64,000 nucleotides of DNA from Gemmata massiliana (GCF_901538265.1 NZ_LR593886.1:682001-746000); one strand, 5' to 3'. Positions 22,842 through 32,253 are shown, numbered from the stretch's first letter. Notes: generated by a model from the sequence alone, not told the origin. Translations and numbers: made by a program.

Positions 22842-24376
22842 TACTTCTTCTTCGCCTCCTTGAACTCCACTATCGTCTCGGCCGTCTCCGCGTTCTTTTC
22901 GAGCTTCACGCTTGTCGGCTTGTCCTTGCACTCGATCTTGCCGCTCTGCCGCAAGTGCTCGCCGAACTCGCGGTGAACTTCCACGCGGACGGTGTACGTG
23001 CCTTGCGGGAGCGCGTTCCCCTTATCGTCTTTGCCGTCCCACGCGAGATCGTACTTCCCCGGTCCGCGGGTCGCCCGCGTCACGGCTTTCACGAGGTCGT
23101 TGTCGCCCTTACCGATCTTCCACCAGTCCTTGAGGTCTTTCAGATACTTGGGCGCGTTACCCCACACTGCCAACGTGCGGACGGCTTTACCCTTGTCGTC
23201 CTCGACCCAGATCGCAGTGTACGGCCGGCGGTAGCGCTTCGCGTCGATCTTCGGCAACTCCACCGCAACCGTGACTTGGTAGCCCTCTAGCCACACCGCG
23301 CCCTTCGGCTCGTCCTTCTTTTCTTGCGGCGTGAAGATGTACGTCGGTGCGACCTCGGACAGTTTGAGCCCCGCGCTCCGGTGTTGCTTGCCGTCCGGAG
23401 TGATAATCAGGCACTCCGCTCCGGGAACGCTCGCGACCAGCTTCAAGCCGTCTTCGGGCTTCAGCACGCAGAGCGTCGTGGCGAGCGCGTTCGCGGTGAC
23501 GTTGTCGTTCGCGATCACGGTGGCGCTCGTCGCGCTTTCGGCCGGGTGGCCGGTTCGCGGGTCGAAGATGTGACCGTAGCGCTTCCCGTTGATCGTGTAG
23601 AAGCGCTGGTAATCGCCGCTCGTTGCGACCGCCTGGTTCTTGAGACGCACGGCTGCGATCGGCGCCGCGTTGTCAAAGTGCTGGAACGGGTTCTGGATAC
23701 CGACCGCCCATCCGGTGCCGCCCGGCGCCGCGCCCCAACCGAGGATGTCGCCTCCGAGGTTGATGAGCAGCGCAGTAACATTAGGGTGCTCTTTGCGCAC
23801 CGCGTCGGCTGCTTTTTGGATGATGTAACCTTTCCCAATGGCGTTCAGGTTCAGTGACTGATCGGTGAGGCGCTTCACCGCGGTGCCGGTCGCGTCCCAT
23901 TCCCAGCCCGGTTTGCGGAGGTCGTTCGCAATGCGCTCCAGGGTGAGCGCGTCCGGCACGCGACCGACTCGTTCACCTTCCTTCCACACGCGGACCAGCT
24001 CGCCGACCTGCCCATTGAACGCCCCACCACTCTTCCGCTGCCACGATTCGTAAGCCCGGAGCACGTCGGCCATTTCCGCGGACACTTTTACCGGCTCGCG
24101 CGAGCGGTTCAGACGGCTGATTTCGCTCCCCGCGTCGTAGGTGCTGAAAATCATGCGCAGGCGCTCGATCTCGGCGAGAACAGTTAACTCGGCCTTCTCC
24201 GCGACAGATTCGTTCGGAGCCACGACGCACAAATTCAGCGACGTGCCGATGACGTGGTCGTGGTGGAACTGGAACTCGCTCACTTGAGGTGGAGGCGTTC
24301 CAGCAGGCTCTGTGGCACTTGCCCCAACAGCCCAACCGAGCGCGAGGACGGTCAGCGGACGCAGGAATCGGAGCAT
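22841..24376 (-). CDS. apbE: FAD:protein FMN transferase (ApbE) fused to DUF2271
   Basis: 511 residues with a signal peptide (FLRPLTVLALGWAVGASA). The ApbE domain, about residues 30-330, transfers FMN from FAD to Thr or Ser of exported proteins. Its signatures are NAIGKGYIIQKAADAVR, LLINLGGDILGWG and GHIFDPRTGHPAES. From about residue 340 a DUF2271 domain follows (QVTVAVELPKIDAKRYRRPY to TYTVRVEVHREFGEH). DUF2271 and PepSY proteins recur in flavin-based extracellular electron-transfer gene sets, so the fusion plus the coupled partner fits that role. A palindrome lies 17-35 bases upstream of the start. Confidence 0.9.
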   Translation of the reverse strand: MLRFLRPLTVLALGWAVGASATEPAGTPPPQVSEFQFHHDHVIGTSLNLCVVAPNESVAEKAELTVLAEIERLRMIFSTYDAGSEISRLNRSREPVKVSAEMADVLRAYESWQRKSGGAFNGQVGELVRVWKEGERVGRVPDALTLERIANDLRKPGWEWDATGTAVKRLTDQSLNLNAIGKGYIIQKAADAVRKEHPNVTALLINLGGDILGWGAAPGGTGWAVGIQNPFQHFDNAAPIAAVRLKNQAVATSGDYQRFYTINGKRYGHIFDPRTGHPAESATSATVIANDNVTANALATTLCVLKPEDGLKLVASVPGAECLIITPDGKQHRSAGLKLSEVAPTYIFTPQEKKDEPKGAVWLEGYQVTVAVELPKIDAKRYRRPYTAIWVEDDKGKAVRTLAVWGNAPKYLKDLKDWWKIGKGDNDLVKAVTRATRGPGKYDLAWDGKDDKGNALPQGTYTVRVEVHREFGEHLRQSGKIECKDKPTSVKLEKNAETAETIVEFKEAKKK

Positions 24377-24748
24377 CGGGCACCGGGATTGTGTTGAGAT
24401 TTGATCTCAACAAGATTTACCCGGCGCGCAGCGATCGGCAAGCCAAAAACGGTGAGATCGGGATGAGGTGAACGCGCGAAATGCTTGTAATTCTTACACG
24501 CTCCGCGTGTCGGTCGGGACCGGCTGTACTCTTTACACCATTCGTTCGGTGGGTCGATTTCTTCGTCACACTTAGTTCGATCCCGAACTACTGCTCTTAT
24601 CGCACCTTGCGCTGTGACATTTCCGCGCACTCCCGCCACCGTACATTCCCGGCACACCGGTTGCGGTTAGACTTCCGACGCCCCTTGCTTCACAGCACCA
24701 CGGCCGCACAAAGCGGACCAGGCGTCTCCAACCACGGAGGTCAAGGGA
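24377..24748. other. Divergent intergenic region
   Basis: 372 bases between apbE (minus) and the HExxH peptidase gene (plus). It holds the palindrome at 24393-24411 and a short ACACGC-TCC-GCGTGT hairpin near 24496. I see no gene. Confidence 0.6.
24393..24411. promoter_or_regulatory. 8 bp palindrome upstream of apbE
   Basis: GTTGAGAT-TTG-ATCTCAAC is a perfect 8 bp inverted repeat with a 3 nt spacer, 16 to 34 bases before the apbE start codon. It is the right size for a homodimeric repressor site such as a metal-responsive regulator; identity is not known. Confidence 0.4.
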
Positions 24749-25810
24749 ATGACTCTTCGTCGGCACTTCAGCGCGATCGTTGTGGCGCTTTTTGCGCCCG
24801 CCTTTGCGCCCGCCGCGAGCTACGACACCGCGAATTTCACCGTCGAAGCGTCGACTGCCAAACTCGCACAAGAGTTCGGCGAATGGGCCGAAACGTACCG
24901 TAAAGAGAAAGCACTCGAGTGGACCGGCCGGGAGATGCCCCAGTGGCCCCGGCGGTGCCCGCTCCAGGTCCAGATCACCCAAAACTCCGCGGGCGGGGCG
25001 ACGACGTTCACGTTCGGTCAGGAGGGTGGGCGACCGGTCGTCACGAGTCTCCGCATGGAGATCCGCGGCGAGAAGCAGCAACTCCTTCACAGTGTGCTCC
25101 CGCACGAAGTCACACACACCGTACTCGCTCACTACTTCGGGCGCCCGGTTCCGCGCTGGGCCGACGAGGGCGGGAGCGTTCTGAGCGAGAACGACGACGA
25201 GCGCTACAACCACGACGTGCGGTGCCGCGAGCTGCTGAACGCGGGGCGCGGGATCCGGCTCCGCGTTCTGTTCCGCATGACCGAGTACCCGCGCGACATG
25301 ATCGTGCTGTACGCACAGGGGTACTCAGTGTCGCACTACCTCGTGCGGAAGGGCGGCGACGGGCGCGAGGGGCGCGGGAAACTGCTCCAGTTCCTCGGAA
25401 TGGGGATGCAGGGCAACAACGCCGAGAGCTGGAACGCCGCCGCGAACAAGGTGTACGGCTTCGACACGATCGACGCCCTGGAAGAGTCCTGGCTGACCGC
25501 ACTGAAGGCCCCGCCGGATCGCGTGGTCGCCCGCGGCACACACTCGTCTGCGGGGTTGACCAGTGCGAGTGCCGCGCGGACGGAACTGCGGTCGTCGGCC
25601 GCTCCCACGGTGCCGCTACTCGAACCGCCGGTGCGTGCCGTTCGCGGAACCGCCCCGGATCGCGATCGCGAGTCGGCACGCCCGACGTACCTCCCGCCAC
25701 CCGACCCGTCCGCGTTCGGGAGCAGCCCGGTTGTGCGTCCGCCTCAACCCGAACCGCCGCCCCCATCCTTGTTGCTCCCGCCGGAACTCCCGCGCCCGGT
25801 GAAGCCGTAA
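24749..25810 (+). CDS. Secreted HExxH metallopeptidase (MA clan-like)
   Basis: 353 residues with a signal peptide (FSAIVVALFAPAFAPAASY). The zinc site HEVTH (H119, E120, H123) is followed by a likely third ligand in PRWADEGGSV (E140), as in gluzincins of clan MA. The catalytic core ends near residue 250. The last 90 residues are Pro/Ser/Arg-rich and probably disordered, perhaps a cell-wall spacer. Target unknown. A ribosome site GAGGTCAAGGGA precedes the ATG, and a 20 bp terminator follows. Confidence 0.8.
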   Translation: MTLRRHFSAIVVALFAPAFAPAASYDTANFTVEASTAKLAQEFGEWAETYRKEKALEWTGREMPQWPRRCPLQVQITQNSAGGATTFTFGQEGGRPVVTSLRMEIRGEKQQLLHSVLPHEVTHTVLAHYFGRPVPRWADEGGSVLSENDDERYNHDVRCRELLNAGRGIRLRVLFRMTEYPRDMIVLYAQGYSVSHYLVRKGGDGREGRGKLLQFLGMGMQGNNAESWNAAANKVYGFDTIDALEESWLTALKAPPDRVVARGTHSSAGLTSASAARTELRSSAAPTVPLLEPPVRAVRGTAPDRDRESARPTYLPPPDPSAFGSSPVVRPPQPEPPPPSLLLPPELPRPVKP

Positions 25811-25829
25811 GTGGTCGGTGACTCGACGC

Positions 25830-25874
25830 AGAAGCAACGAACGCTCGGAGACATTCCGAGCGTTCGTTGCTTCT
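25830..25874 (+). terminator. 20 bp perfect hairpin after the peptidase gene
   Basis: Arms 25830-25849 and 25855-25874 match exactly with loop GACAT. It starts 19 bases after the stop. The GGAGACATTCC apex matches the GGGAGACATCCC apex of the terminator at 20281. Confidence 0.8.
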
Positions 25875-26064
25875 ATGGCTTGCATTTCCTTGAATCGAAC
25901 GCGCAATTCGTATCGCGCATCTTCGATCCACCAGCGACGAAGCGGACCGCGTGTAACAACCCATTGCGCTGTTATTCCCGGGTGCGGGCGCGGGCGGGTA
26001 TGATCGCGCGGAGTTGCGATTGGTTGGACACGCCCCGCGGGGCGTCACTCACAGAGGGCAAGTC

Positions 26065-28311
26065 ATGGCGAGCAAGTGGTTACTGGTGGCTCCGGTCGCG
26101 GGCACTCTGGGACTCGGCGCGGGTGTGGGCGCGGACCGGCTCCTGAGCGCCGCGGGCGAAGCGAAACAGGATCTCAAGCCCGCGACCACGCTACCCGTCA
26201 CGCGGGTGGTCCTGTTCAACAGTGGCGTGGGGTACTTCTCGCGCTCGGGCGAGGTGGACGGTGACGCGCGCGTCGATCTCACGTTCCCCGAAAGCGACGT
26301 GAACGACCTGCTCAAGAGCATGGTCCTCGAAGACTTCGGAAACGGGCGCGTCAGCGCCGTGAGTTACGATTCCCGCGAGCCCGTCGCGCGCACCCTCAGT
26401 TCGTTCGCGATCAACCTCAACAACAACCCCACGTTCGCGGGCATCATCGGCCAATTGCGCGGCGAGCGCATTGAGGTCGCGGTCAGCGCGACAGCAGCTA
26501 ACCAACCGGGCAAACTCACCGGAACCATCGTTGGAATCGAGAAGCAGAAAGTCCCCGTGGGCACTCAAACCACGGACACGGAAGTGCTCAACATGTGGTG
26601 CGCCGAGGGCATGCGCGCCATCAAGATGAGCGACATCCAGTCCCTCCGGTTCAGCAACCCCCTAATCGAGAGCGAGTTCCGGCGCGCGTTGGAGGTACTA
26701 GCGCTGTCGCGCGACAGCCAGAAGAAGGCGGTTCAGTTGCACTTCGCGGGCGAGGGCAAGCGCAAGGTCCAAGTCGGGTACGTCATCGACGCGCCCATCT
26801 GGAAGACCTCGTATCGCTTGCTCCTGAAGGACCAAGAGAAGCCGTATCTGCAAGGCTGGGCGATGGTGGAGAACCCCACGGACGAGGACTGGTCCACGGT
26901 CAAGATGGCACTCGTGAGCGGGCGCCCGATTAGCTTCAAGATGGACCTGTACAACCCGCTCTACATCAACCGCCCCACCGTCGAACCCGAACTCTTCGCC
27001 TCACTGCGGCCCGTTACGTACCAGGGCAATTTCAATGGGCGCGCCGAGCGAAGTGGTGCGGACAAGCAAGTCTTCAACTACAGTCTGGGCCTGTACGGTT
27101 CTAAAGACGCAGGTGTTCCGGCCCCAGCGCCCGCATTCGATGCTCCAATGCCCCCTACGGGCGGGAAAGCCGGTGGGCTCGCCAGCGGTACCTTCGCTGA
27201 CGGTGCGCCTGCGTTAGGAAAAATGAGGCTCGCGGAGGTAAACGACCCTGCGGCGGAAGCACAGCGGCGGAAACACGCTGCTGGTACTGCTGCAGAGTTG
27301 GTCCAACGTTTGGGTACCGGGAGCGTCGGCAACGCGGCGACCGCGGGCGCGCTGGGGGATTTCTTCCAGTACACGATCGACCACCCGGTCACGCTCCCGC
27401 GCCAGAAATCGGCCCTGCTCCCCATTGTTGGAAAGAACATCGAAGGGACGCGCGTCTCGATCTACAACGCGGGCGTTCAAGCGAAGCACCCCCTGCTCGG
27501 GCTGCGCCTCAAGAACACGAGTGGCGCACACCTGAACCAGGGTCCGATCACCGTGTTCGAGGGGAGTACCTACGCCGGGGACACGCGCGTTCTGGATGTC
27601 CAGCCCAACGAGGAACGGCTCCTGAGCTACGCCATCGACTTGGGTACCGAAGTCGATCCGAAGGCCGGCGCGGGCAAGCAGAAGATCACCAGCGTCAAGG
27701 CCGTGAAGGGGATCGTGACGACCACCACGAAGGTCACGGAGGAGACGACGTACAAGGCGGTGAACCGTTCCCAGACGGACCGCACGCTACTCATTGAACA
27801 CCCGAACCGGACGAGCCAGCAGTTCAAACTGGTGGACACGGACAAACCGGCCGAGGATACGCCGGAGGTGCTCCGGTTCCAGATCGCACTCAAGGCGAGC
27901 GACACGAAGTCGTTCACGGTCAAGGAGGAACGCGACGACGTGAGCACGATCGCGCTGACCAACGGCGCGGAGGACCAGATCCGGTACTTCGTGTCGCTCA
28001 ACGAGATCAGCGCGGGCCTCAAGAACAAGCTCAACGAGGCACTCAAACTCAAGGGCGCCTGGGACTACACCGCGCGCGAGCTGAACCAAGTGAATGGTGA
28101 CTTGCAGCGGTTCACGGTGGACCAGGACCGGATTCGCAAGAACCTGCGCGAGACCCCCAAGGAGTCCGAGGTGTACGCCACGTACCTGAAGAAGCTCTCG
28201 GAACAGGAAAAGGAGATCGACGCACTCACCGCCAAGCAGAAGGGGCTCACGGCCGACGAGTTCGGCGCCCGCAAGAAGTACGAAGATTTCCTCGCCAACA
28301 TCTCCGACTGA
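26065..28311 (+). CDS. DUF4139 domain-containing protein
   Basis: 748 residues. A membrane or signal segment opens the protein (LLVAPVAGTLGLGAGVG). The DUF4139 region is recognised from VVLFNSGVGYFSRSG, VGYVIDAPIWKTSYRLLL, GWAMVENPTDEDWSTVKMAL and the closing strand region. The C-terminus (about 670-748) is a coiled coil (LNQVNGDLQRFTVDQDRIR onward). A Gly/Pro/Ala linker at about 355-400 divides the beta region. The family is common in planctomycetes and others; function unknown. The ATG at 26065 follows GAGGGCAAGTC. A hairpin follows the stop. Confidence 0.85.
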   Translation: MASKWLLVAPVAGTLGLGAGVGADRLLSAAGEAKQDLKPATTLPVTRVVLFNSGVGYFSRSGEVDGDARVDLTFPESDVNDLLKSMVLEDFGNGRVSAVSYDSREPVARTLSSFAINLNNNPTFAGIIGQLRGERIEVAVSATAANQPGKLTGTIVGIEKQKVPVGTQTTDTEVLNMWCAEGMRAIKMSDIQSLRFSNPLIESEFRRALEVLALSRDSQKKAVQLHFAGEGKRKVQVGYVIDAPIWKTSYRLLLKDQEKPYLQGWAMVENPTDEDWSTVKMALVSGRPISFKMDLYNPLYINRPTVEPELFASLRPVTYQGNFNGRAERSGADKQVFNYSLGLYGSKDAGVPAPAPAFDAPMPPTGGKAGGLASGTFADGAPALGKMRLAEVNDPAAEAQRRKHAAGTAAELVQRLGTGSVGNAATAGALGDFFQYTIDHPVTLPRQKSALLPIVGKNIEGTRVSIYNAGVQAKHPLLGLRLKNTSGAHLNQGPITVFEGSTYAGDTRVLDVQPNEERLLSYAIDLGTEVDPKAGAGKQKITSVKAVKGIVTTTTKVTEETTYKAVNRSQTDRTLLIEHPNRTSQQFKLVDTDKPAEDTPEVLRFQIALKASDTKSFTVKEERDDVSTIALTNGAEDQIRYFVSLNEISAGLKNKLNEALKLKGAWDYTARELNQVNGDLQRFTVDQDRIRKNLRETPKESEVYATYLKKLSEQEKEIDALTAKQKGLTADEFGARKKYEDFLANISD

Positions 28312-28315
28312 TTCG

Positions 28316-28358
28316 CGGATCGGGCGCCTCGTGCTTTGGTTACGACGCGCCCGATCCG
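28316..28358 (+). terminator. 12 bp hairpin after the DUF4139 gene
   Basis: CGGATCGGGCGC (28316-28327) pairs perfectly with 28347-28358, with a 19 nt loop. It starts 5 bases after the stop codon. No U-tract follows. Confidence 0.6.
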
Positions 28359-28428
28359 GGTTGTGCGGAAAGCCGACACGCGGATACGCTGAGCGGCGTT
28401 TGGAACCCGCGTTACGGCACGGCGACCT

Positions 28429-28773
28429 ATGGCGAAATATCTCGTTCCGACTGTTTTGCTATTGGTCACAGCTGCTGGTTGGGGCGTCTGGCGGTGGATG
28501 CCTGCAACATTTGCGATCCGGAACGAATCCGGGAAGCCGATTTGCGTGTTGACGGTCAACGTTGCGGGGAAAACGCTCCGGTACAACAACGTTCCGGCTG
28601 GGGGAACGGCGACGGGATCATTTCACGTCAAACAGGAAGAAACACTCTCCGTGCGGGGTCGGTTCGCGGATGGGACCGCGTTCGAGGAGCACTGCGGGTA
28701 CGTTGTGTGGGAAGAATTCGCCCCGCACATCAGCGCCGTAGTGCGAAATGACGGGTCCATTGGCAGCCCGTAA
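28429..28773 (+). CDS. Small membrane-anchored hypothetical protein
   Basis: 114 residues. An N-terminal helix (PTVLLLVTAAGWGVWRW) is followed by a small beta-rich external domain with two cysteines (PICVLT, EEHCGYV) that could form a disulfide. No family is recognised. It is downstream of the DUF4139 gene with a hairpin between, so it may have its own promoter. Annotation rests on the clean open frame and domain layout. Confidence 0.6.
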   Translation: MAKYLVPTVLLLVTAAGWGVWRWMPATFAIRNESGKPICVLTVNVAGKTLRYNNVPAGGTATGSFHVKQEETLSVRGRFADGTAFEEHCGYVVWEEFAPHISAVVRNDGSIGSP

Positions 28774-28959
28774 CCGCACCTCCAAATCTGCCGTCTTCAT
28801 TCGCCACGAAAATGTGCCCACGGGGAGCCGCTCGCTCGATACCCAAGTGGGGTCCGTGCGCGCCGCGCGGCCTTTGTGAACCTCGGCCCGTTCAGTATCC
28901 TCAACCTGATACTCTTTAATTTTAAGAGGCCGGCCCCGTCTCATAACGGTATCCCGACC

Positions 28960-30471
28960 ATGCCGCAGAAAGTGTACATCGAAACCGTCGGCTGCCAGAT
29001 GAACGTGCTCGACAGTGAGCTGGTCATCGGCGCCCTCCGCAAGCGCGGGTACGACCTCACCGATTCCCCCGCCGACGCGGACGTGCTGCTGTTCAACACG
29101 TGCTCCGTGCGCGAGCACGCGGAAGACAAAACGTACTCGGCGCTCGGCCGCGTGCGCCCCATCAAGCGCGACAACCCGGACGCGGTCATCGGCGTGCTGG
29201 GCTGCATGGCCCAAAAGGACCAGGACGCGATCCGCAAGCGCGCCCCGTTCGTGGACATGATCGTCGGCACGGGACAGTTGGGCGCGGTGCCGGACTTGGT
29301 CGACAAGGTGCGGGCCACGCGCGCGCCGCAACTCGCGGTCAGTTTGGGGCGCACAGACGGCGGCCGGAACGAGGTCGAGGCGAGCTTCGTGAGCTACGAC
29401 CCGGCCCGCGACCCCTCGATGCGCCCGACCCCGTTCCAGGCGTTCGTCCGCATCCAGATTGGCTGCGACAAGTTCTGCACGTACTGCGTGGTCCCGAGCA
29501 CGCGCGGCCCGGAGCAGAGCCGTCCGCCGGAGCACATCTGGAACGAAGTGCGCCAACTCGTCGACCAGGGGTGCAAGGAGGTCACGCTCCTCGGCCAAAC
29601 GGTGAACAGCTACGTTTACGAGTCGGGCGATACGCGCACGCGGCTGAGCGACCTCATCGCGGGCATGCACGACGTGGCCGGTCTGGAGCGCATCAAGTTC
29701 GTGACGAACTACCCGAAGGATATGACGGACGACCTGCTCGATGTGGTGCGCGAGCTGCCCAAAGTGGTGAAGTACCTTCACGTCCCGGTGCAGTCGGGGT
29801 GCGACGAGGTGCTGAAGCGCATGAAGCGGAACTACACCGCCGCGTACTACATGGAGATGCTCGCGCGGTGCCGGGAACTGGTCCCCGGCGTGTCGGTGAG
29901 TTCGGACTTTATCGTCGGGTTCTGCGGTGAGACGGAGGAGAGCTTCCAGAAGTCGATGGAGCTGGTCCGCGCCGCGCAGTTCAAGAACTCGTTCATCTTC
30001 AAATACAGCGAGCGCGCGGGCACGAAGGCCGCGGACCGGTATCCGGACGACGTGCCCGAGGACGTAAAGAAGCGCCGGAACAACGACCTGCTCGCCGTGC
30101 AGAACGAGAACAGCCGGATCGACCACCGGGCGCAGGTCGGCAAAGTGGTCGAAGTGCTGGTCGAAGGGCCGAGCCGCCGCGAACAGCGCGCGAGCCGCGA
30201 CCGCGAAGCCCCCGGGCACGTCACGCAGCTCACCGGCCGCAGCATGGCCGACCACATCGTGGTGTTCGACGGCACCGAACGGCTCGTCGGCCACACGGTC
30301 CGCATCGCGGTCACCGACGCCAGTCCGTTCACGCTGTACGGTAATGTGCTCACGGACGAAGTCGTAGGCGTGGACGCGACCGATCGCGAACCCCGTCGAA
30401 CCCCAAGTACTAGCTCTCTCGGTCGCGACACGGGATCGCGCCCCGAGCGTTTTTCACTCCCTCTGGTTTGA
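28960..30471 (+). CDS. miaB: tRNA-2-methylthio-N6-dimethylallyladenosine synthase
   Basis: 503 residues. A radical-SAM enzyme that methylthiolates A37 of tRNAs reading UNN codons. The N-terminal auxiliary cluster cysteines are at C12, C48 and C82 (VGCQMN, NTCSVRE, GCMAQ). The radical-SAM motif is GCDKFCTYC (C169, C173, C176), followed by VPSTRGPEQSR. A TRAM domain follows, about residues 385-450. The start at 28960 was chosen because MPQKVYIETVGCQMN is the family's usual opening. The last 25 residues are a low-complexity tail. No operon partner is visible. Confidence 0.95.
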   Translation: MPQKVYIETVGCQMNVLDSELVIGALRKRGYDLTDSPADADVLLFNTCSVREHAEDKTYSALGRVRPIKRDNPDAVIGVLGCMAQKDQDAIRKRAPFVDMIVGTGQLGAVPDLVDKVRATRAPQLAVSLGRTDGGRNEVEASFVSYDPARDPSMRPTPFQAFVRIQIGCDKFCTYCVVPSTRGPEQSRPPEHIWNEVRQLVDQGCKEVTLLGQTVNSYVYESGDTRTRLSDLIAGMHDVAGLERIKFVTNYPKDMTDDLLDVVRELPKVVKYLHVPVQSGCDEVLKRMKRNYTAAYYMEMLARCRELVPGVSVSSDFIVGFCGETEESFQKSMELVRAAQFKNSFIFKYSERAGTKAADRYPDDVPEDVKKRRNNDLLAVQNENSRIDHRAQVGKVVEVLVEGPSRREQRASRDREAPGHVTQLTGRSMADHIVVFDGTERLVGHTVRIAVTDASPFTLYGNVLTDEVVGVDATDREPRRTPSTSSLGRDTGSRPERFSLPLV

Positions 30472-31026
30472 TCCGAATGAGTGTTTTGCGCGGCGAGTGA
30501 TGTGACCGCGCAGATGATTTGGCCCTCATGGTTTCGTTGGGGCAGGTGACAAAGTGGGCCGGCCGACTCCCGTTCAGACATTGGAGGGCCGGCTCTATTT
30601 TAGACTCTATTCTGAGAAAATGCCCGAGCTGCAATTTGCGGTAACTGCTTGTAATTTCAGCATTTCGTGACGGGATCGGGTCGCACATTCGCCCCGAAGA
30701 CGATCCGGCGAAAGCCTTAACGCAACTGCGCTGTACAGATATTTAAAAAACATTAGCTCTCACGTAGGATTTTCACTTGCGTGTGAGTCAAGCCCTGGTT
30801 ACAACTAATTCCACTCGCGGTTCACTCGCTCTCCGAACCGATTATTCACAGTCTTTTTGATCGCTCTTTCAGAAGCTCGGTTCGGGCTCGTAAGACCGCG
30901 AATACCTCTCATTTGTTTGTTCGTTTGACGGTGTTGGTCGCAGTTACTCGCAATTGCACCAAGATTCGCAAGGGCCGTTGACGAATATTCTCCATTTTTT
31001 TGTTCCTCCTTCTCGAGGAGTGCCTC
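30472..31026 (+). other. Gene-free region upstream of the second DUF1559 gene
   Basis: 555 bases with no supportable gene. AT content rises from about 30640 towards 31000. Its last 55 bases (about 30972-31026) closely match the region before the first DUF1559 gene, including CGAATATT, a T-run and the leader hairpin. It therefore likely holds the DUF1559 promoter and 5' leader. Confidence 0.6.
31006..31020 (+). promoter_or_regulatory. Leader hairpin that pairs the ribosome site (copy 2)
   Basis: CTCCT-TCTCG-AGGAG places the Shine-Dalgarno AGGAG in the 3' arm of a stem, 6 bases before the ATG at 31027. The same 15 bases are before the first DUF1559 gene. Confidence 0.5.
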
Positions 31027-31965
31027 ATGGGGCTCGCGCAGAAACGCTCACGTCACGCGTTTACGTTGATCGAATTGTTGGTGGTGATCGCGATCATCGC
31101 GATCCTGATCGGGCTGCTCCTGCCCGCGGTCCAGAAGGTGCGTGAGGCTGCGGCCCGCACCCAGTGTATCAACAACCTGAAGCAGCAGGGACTCGCGCTC
31201 CACGCCTTCCACGACGCCAACAACGCACTGCCGAAGGGCTACTCGCAGTATACCTCCGCCGCGCCGTATGAAGGGGCGTGGTCGTGGATGGCGTTCATCC
31301 TCCCCTACGTCGAACAGGACAACGCTTACAAGTTGGCCAAGACGTTCGCGAACGGCGGCGGGACGAACTGGTACGCCTGGTACAACCCGGCGTGCGCGCT
31401 GCAGATGAAGACGTTCACGTGCCCCGCGGACTCGCGCGGGAGCCAGCAGTACCCCGGCGAACCGGGCATCCGCAACCAGACGCTGACCACCTACCTGGGT
31501 AACGCCGGCACCACCTCGACCTCGATGGACGGCGTGCTGTACTACAACTCCAAGGTCCACCTGACGCACATCACGGACGGGACCAGCAACACGCTGTTGG
31601 TCGGCGAGCGCCCGCCGAACTCGAACCTCGAATTCGGCTGGTACTTCGCGGCCTACGGGTACGACGGTCGGGGCACCGGCGACTGCGTGATGACGTCCAA
31701 CGACCTGGCGATCGCGAACTACTTCATCGCGAACTACAACTCGTCTCCGAACCAGCCGTGCAACGGGACCGCGGCCCAGAAGATCGGGCTGCAGCCGGGT
31801 AACCCGAACGTCGGGTGCGACGCGGGCCACTACTGGAGCTTCCACGGGGCCGGCTCGCAGTTCCTGATGGCCGACGGCTCCTGCCGTCTGATCACCTACA
31901 GCAACAACGGCGTTATCGCGGCCCTCTCGACCCGGGCCGGGGGCGAAGTCGCCAACACCAACTGA
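31027..31965 (+). CDS. DUF1559 pilin-like secreted protein (copy 2)
   Basis: 312 residues, the same length and about three-quarters identical to copy 1 at 17438-18376. Prepilin-type helix ([18 protein letters not shown]), then [19 protein letters not shown], a middle region that differs most between the copies, and the close [23 protein letters not shown] is 6-11 bases before the ATG. A hairpin and two small lipoprotein genes follow at once, suggesting one transcription unit. Confidence 0.93.
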   Translation: MGLAQKRSRHAFTLIELLVVIAIIAILIGLLLPAVQKVREAAARTQCINNLKQQGLALHAFHDANNALPKGYSQYTSAAPYEGAWSWMAFILPYVEQDNAYKLAKTFANGGGTNWYAWYNPACALQMKTFTCPADSRGSQQYPGEPGIRNQTLTTYLGNAGTTSTSMDGVLYYNSKVHLTHITDGTSNTLLVGERPPNSNLEFGWYFAAYGYDGRGTGDCVMTSNDLAIANYFIANYNSSPNQPCNGTAAQKIGLQPGNPNVGCDAGHYWSFHGAGSQFLMADGSCRLITYSNNGVIAALSTRAGGEVANTN

Positions 31966-31989
31966 TTGGTCCTACCGCTTAACACTTTT

Positions 31990-32020
31990 GGTTGCGCCGG
32001 TGAGGTTTCCCGGCGCAACC
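31990..32020 (+). terminator. 11 bp hairpin between DUF1559 and lipoprotein gene
   Basis: GGTTGCGCCGG (31990-32000) and its exact complement (32010-32020), loop 9 nt. It starts 25 bases after the DUF1559 stop. No U-tract follows, so it may be a partial terminator or mRNA stabiliser that sets lower expression for the lipoproteins. Confidence 0.6.
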
Positions 32021-32060
32021 AGTTCGCGTTTACGTCACGTTTTGTTCCCGAGATTCTCTT

Positions 32061-32225
32061 ATGAAATCGGTACTGTTTGCCATCGTGTTGGCCATCGGAA
32101 CCGCGGTCCTGGTCGGGTGCTCGTCGTCCAACTCGACCCCAGCCGGCGGGGCCGGAAGTGCGCCACCTCAGGATTCTGGCGCGGGCGCCAAGAAGGGCTC
32201 CCGAATCCCGGCCCCCACAAAGTAA
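32061..32225 (+). CDS. Small lipoprotein A (54 residues)
   Basis: A very short secreted lipoprotein: MKSVLFAIVLAIGTAVLVGC, so the lipobox is LVGC with Cys20. The mature part is a Ser/Pro/Gly/Ala-rich tail ending in lysine and threonine. It lies 95 bases after the DUF1559 gene with a hairpin between. A similar lipoprotein follows 28 bases later. The gene is short but the signal and lipobox are textbook. Confidence 0.7.
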   Translation: MKSVLFAIVLAIGTAVLVGCSSSNSTPAGGAGSAPPQDSGAGAKKGSRIPAPTK

Positions 32226-32253
32226 GCTCCCACGCTTATCTCGGACCACCACC

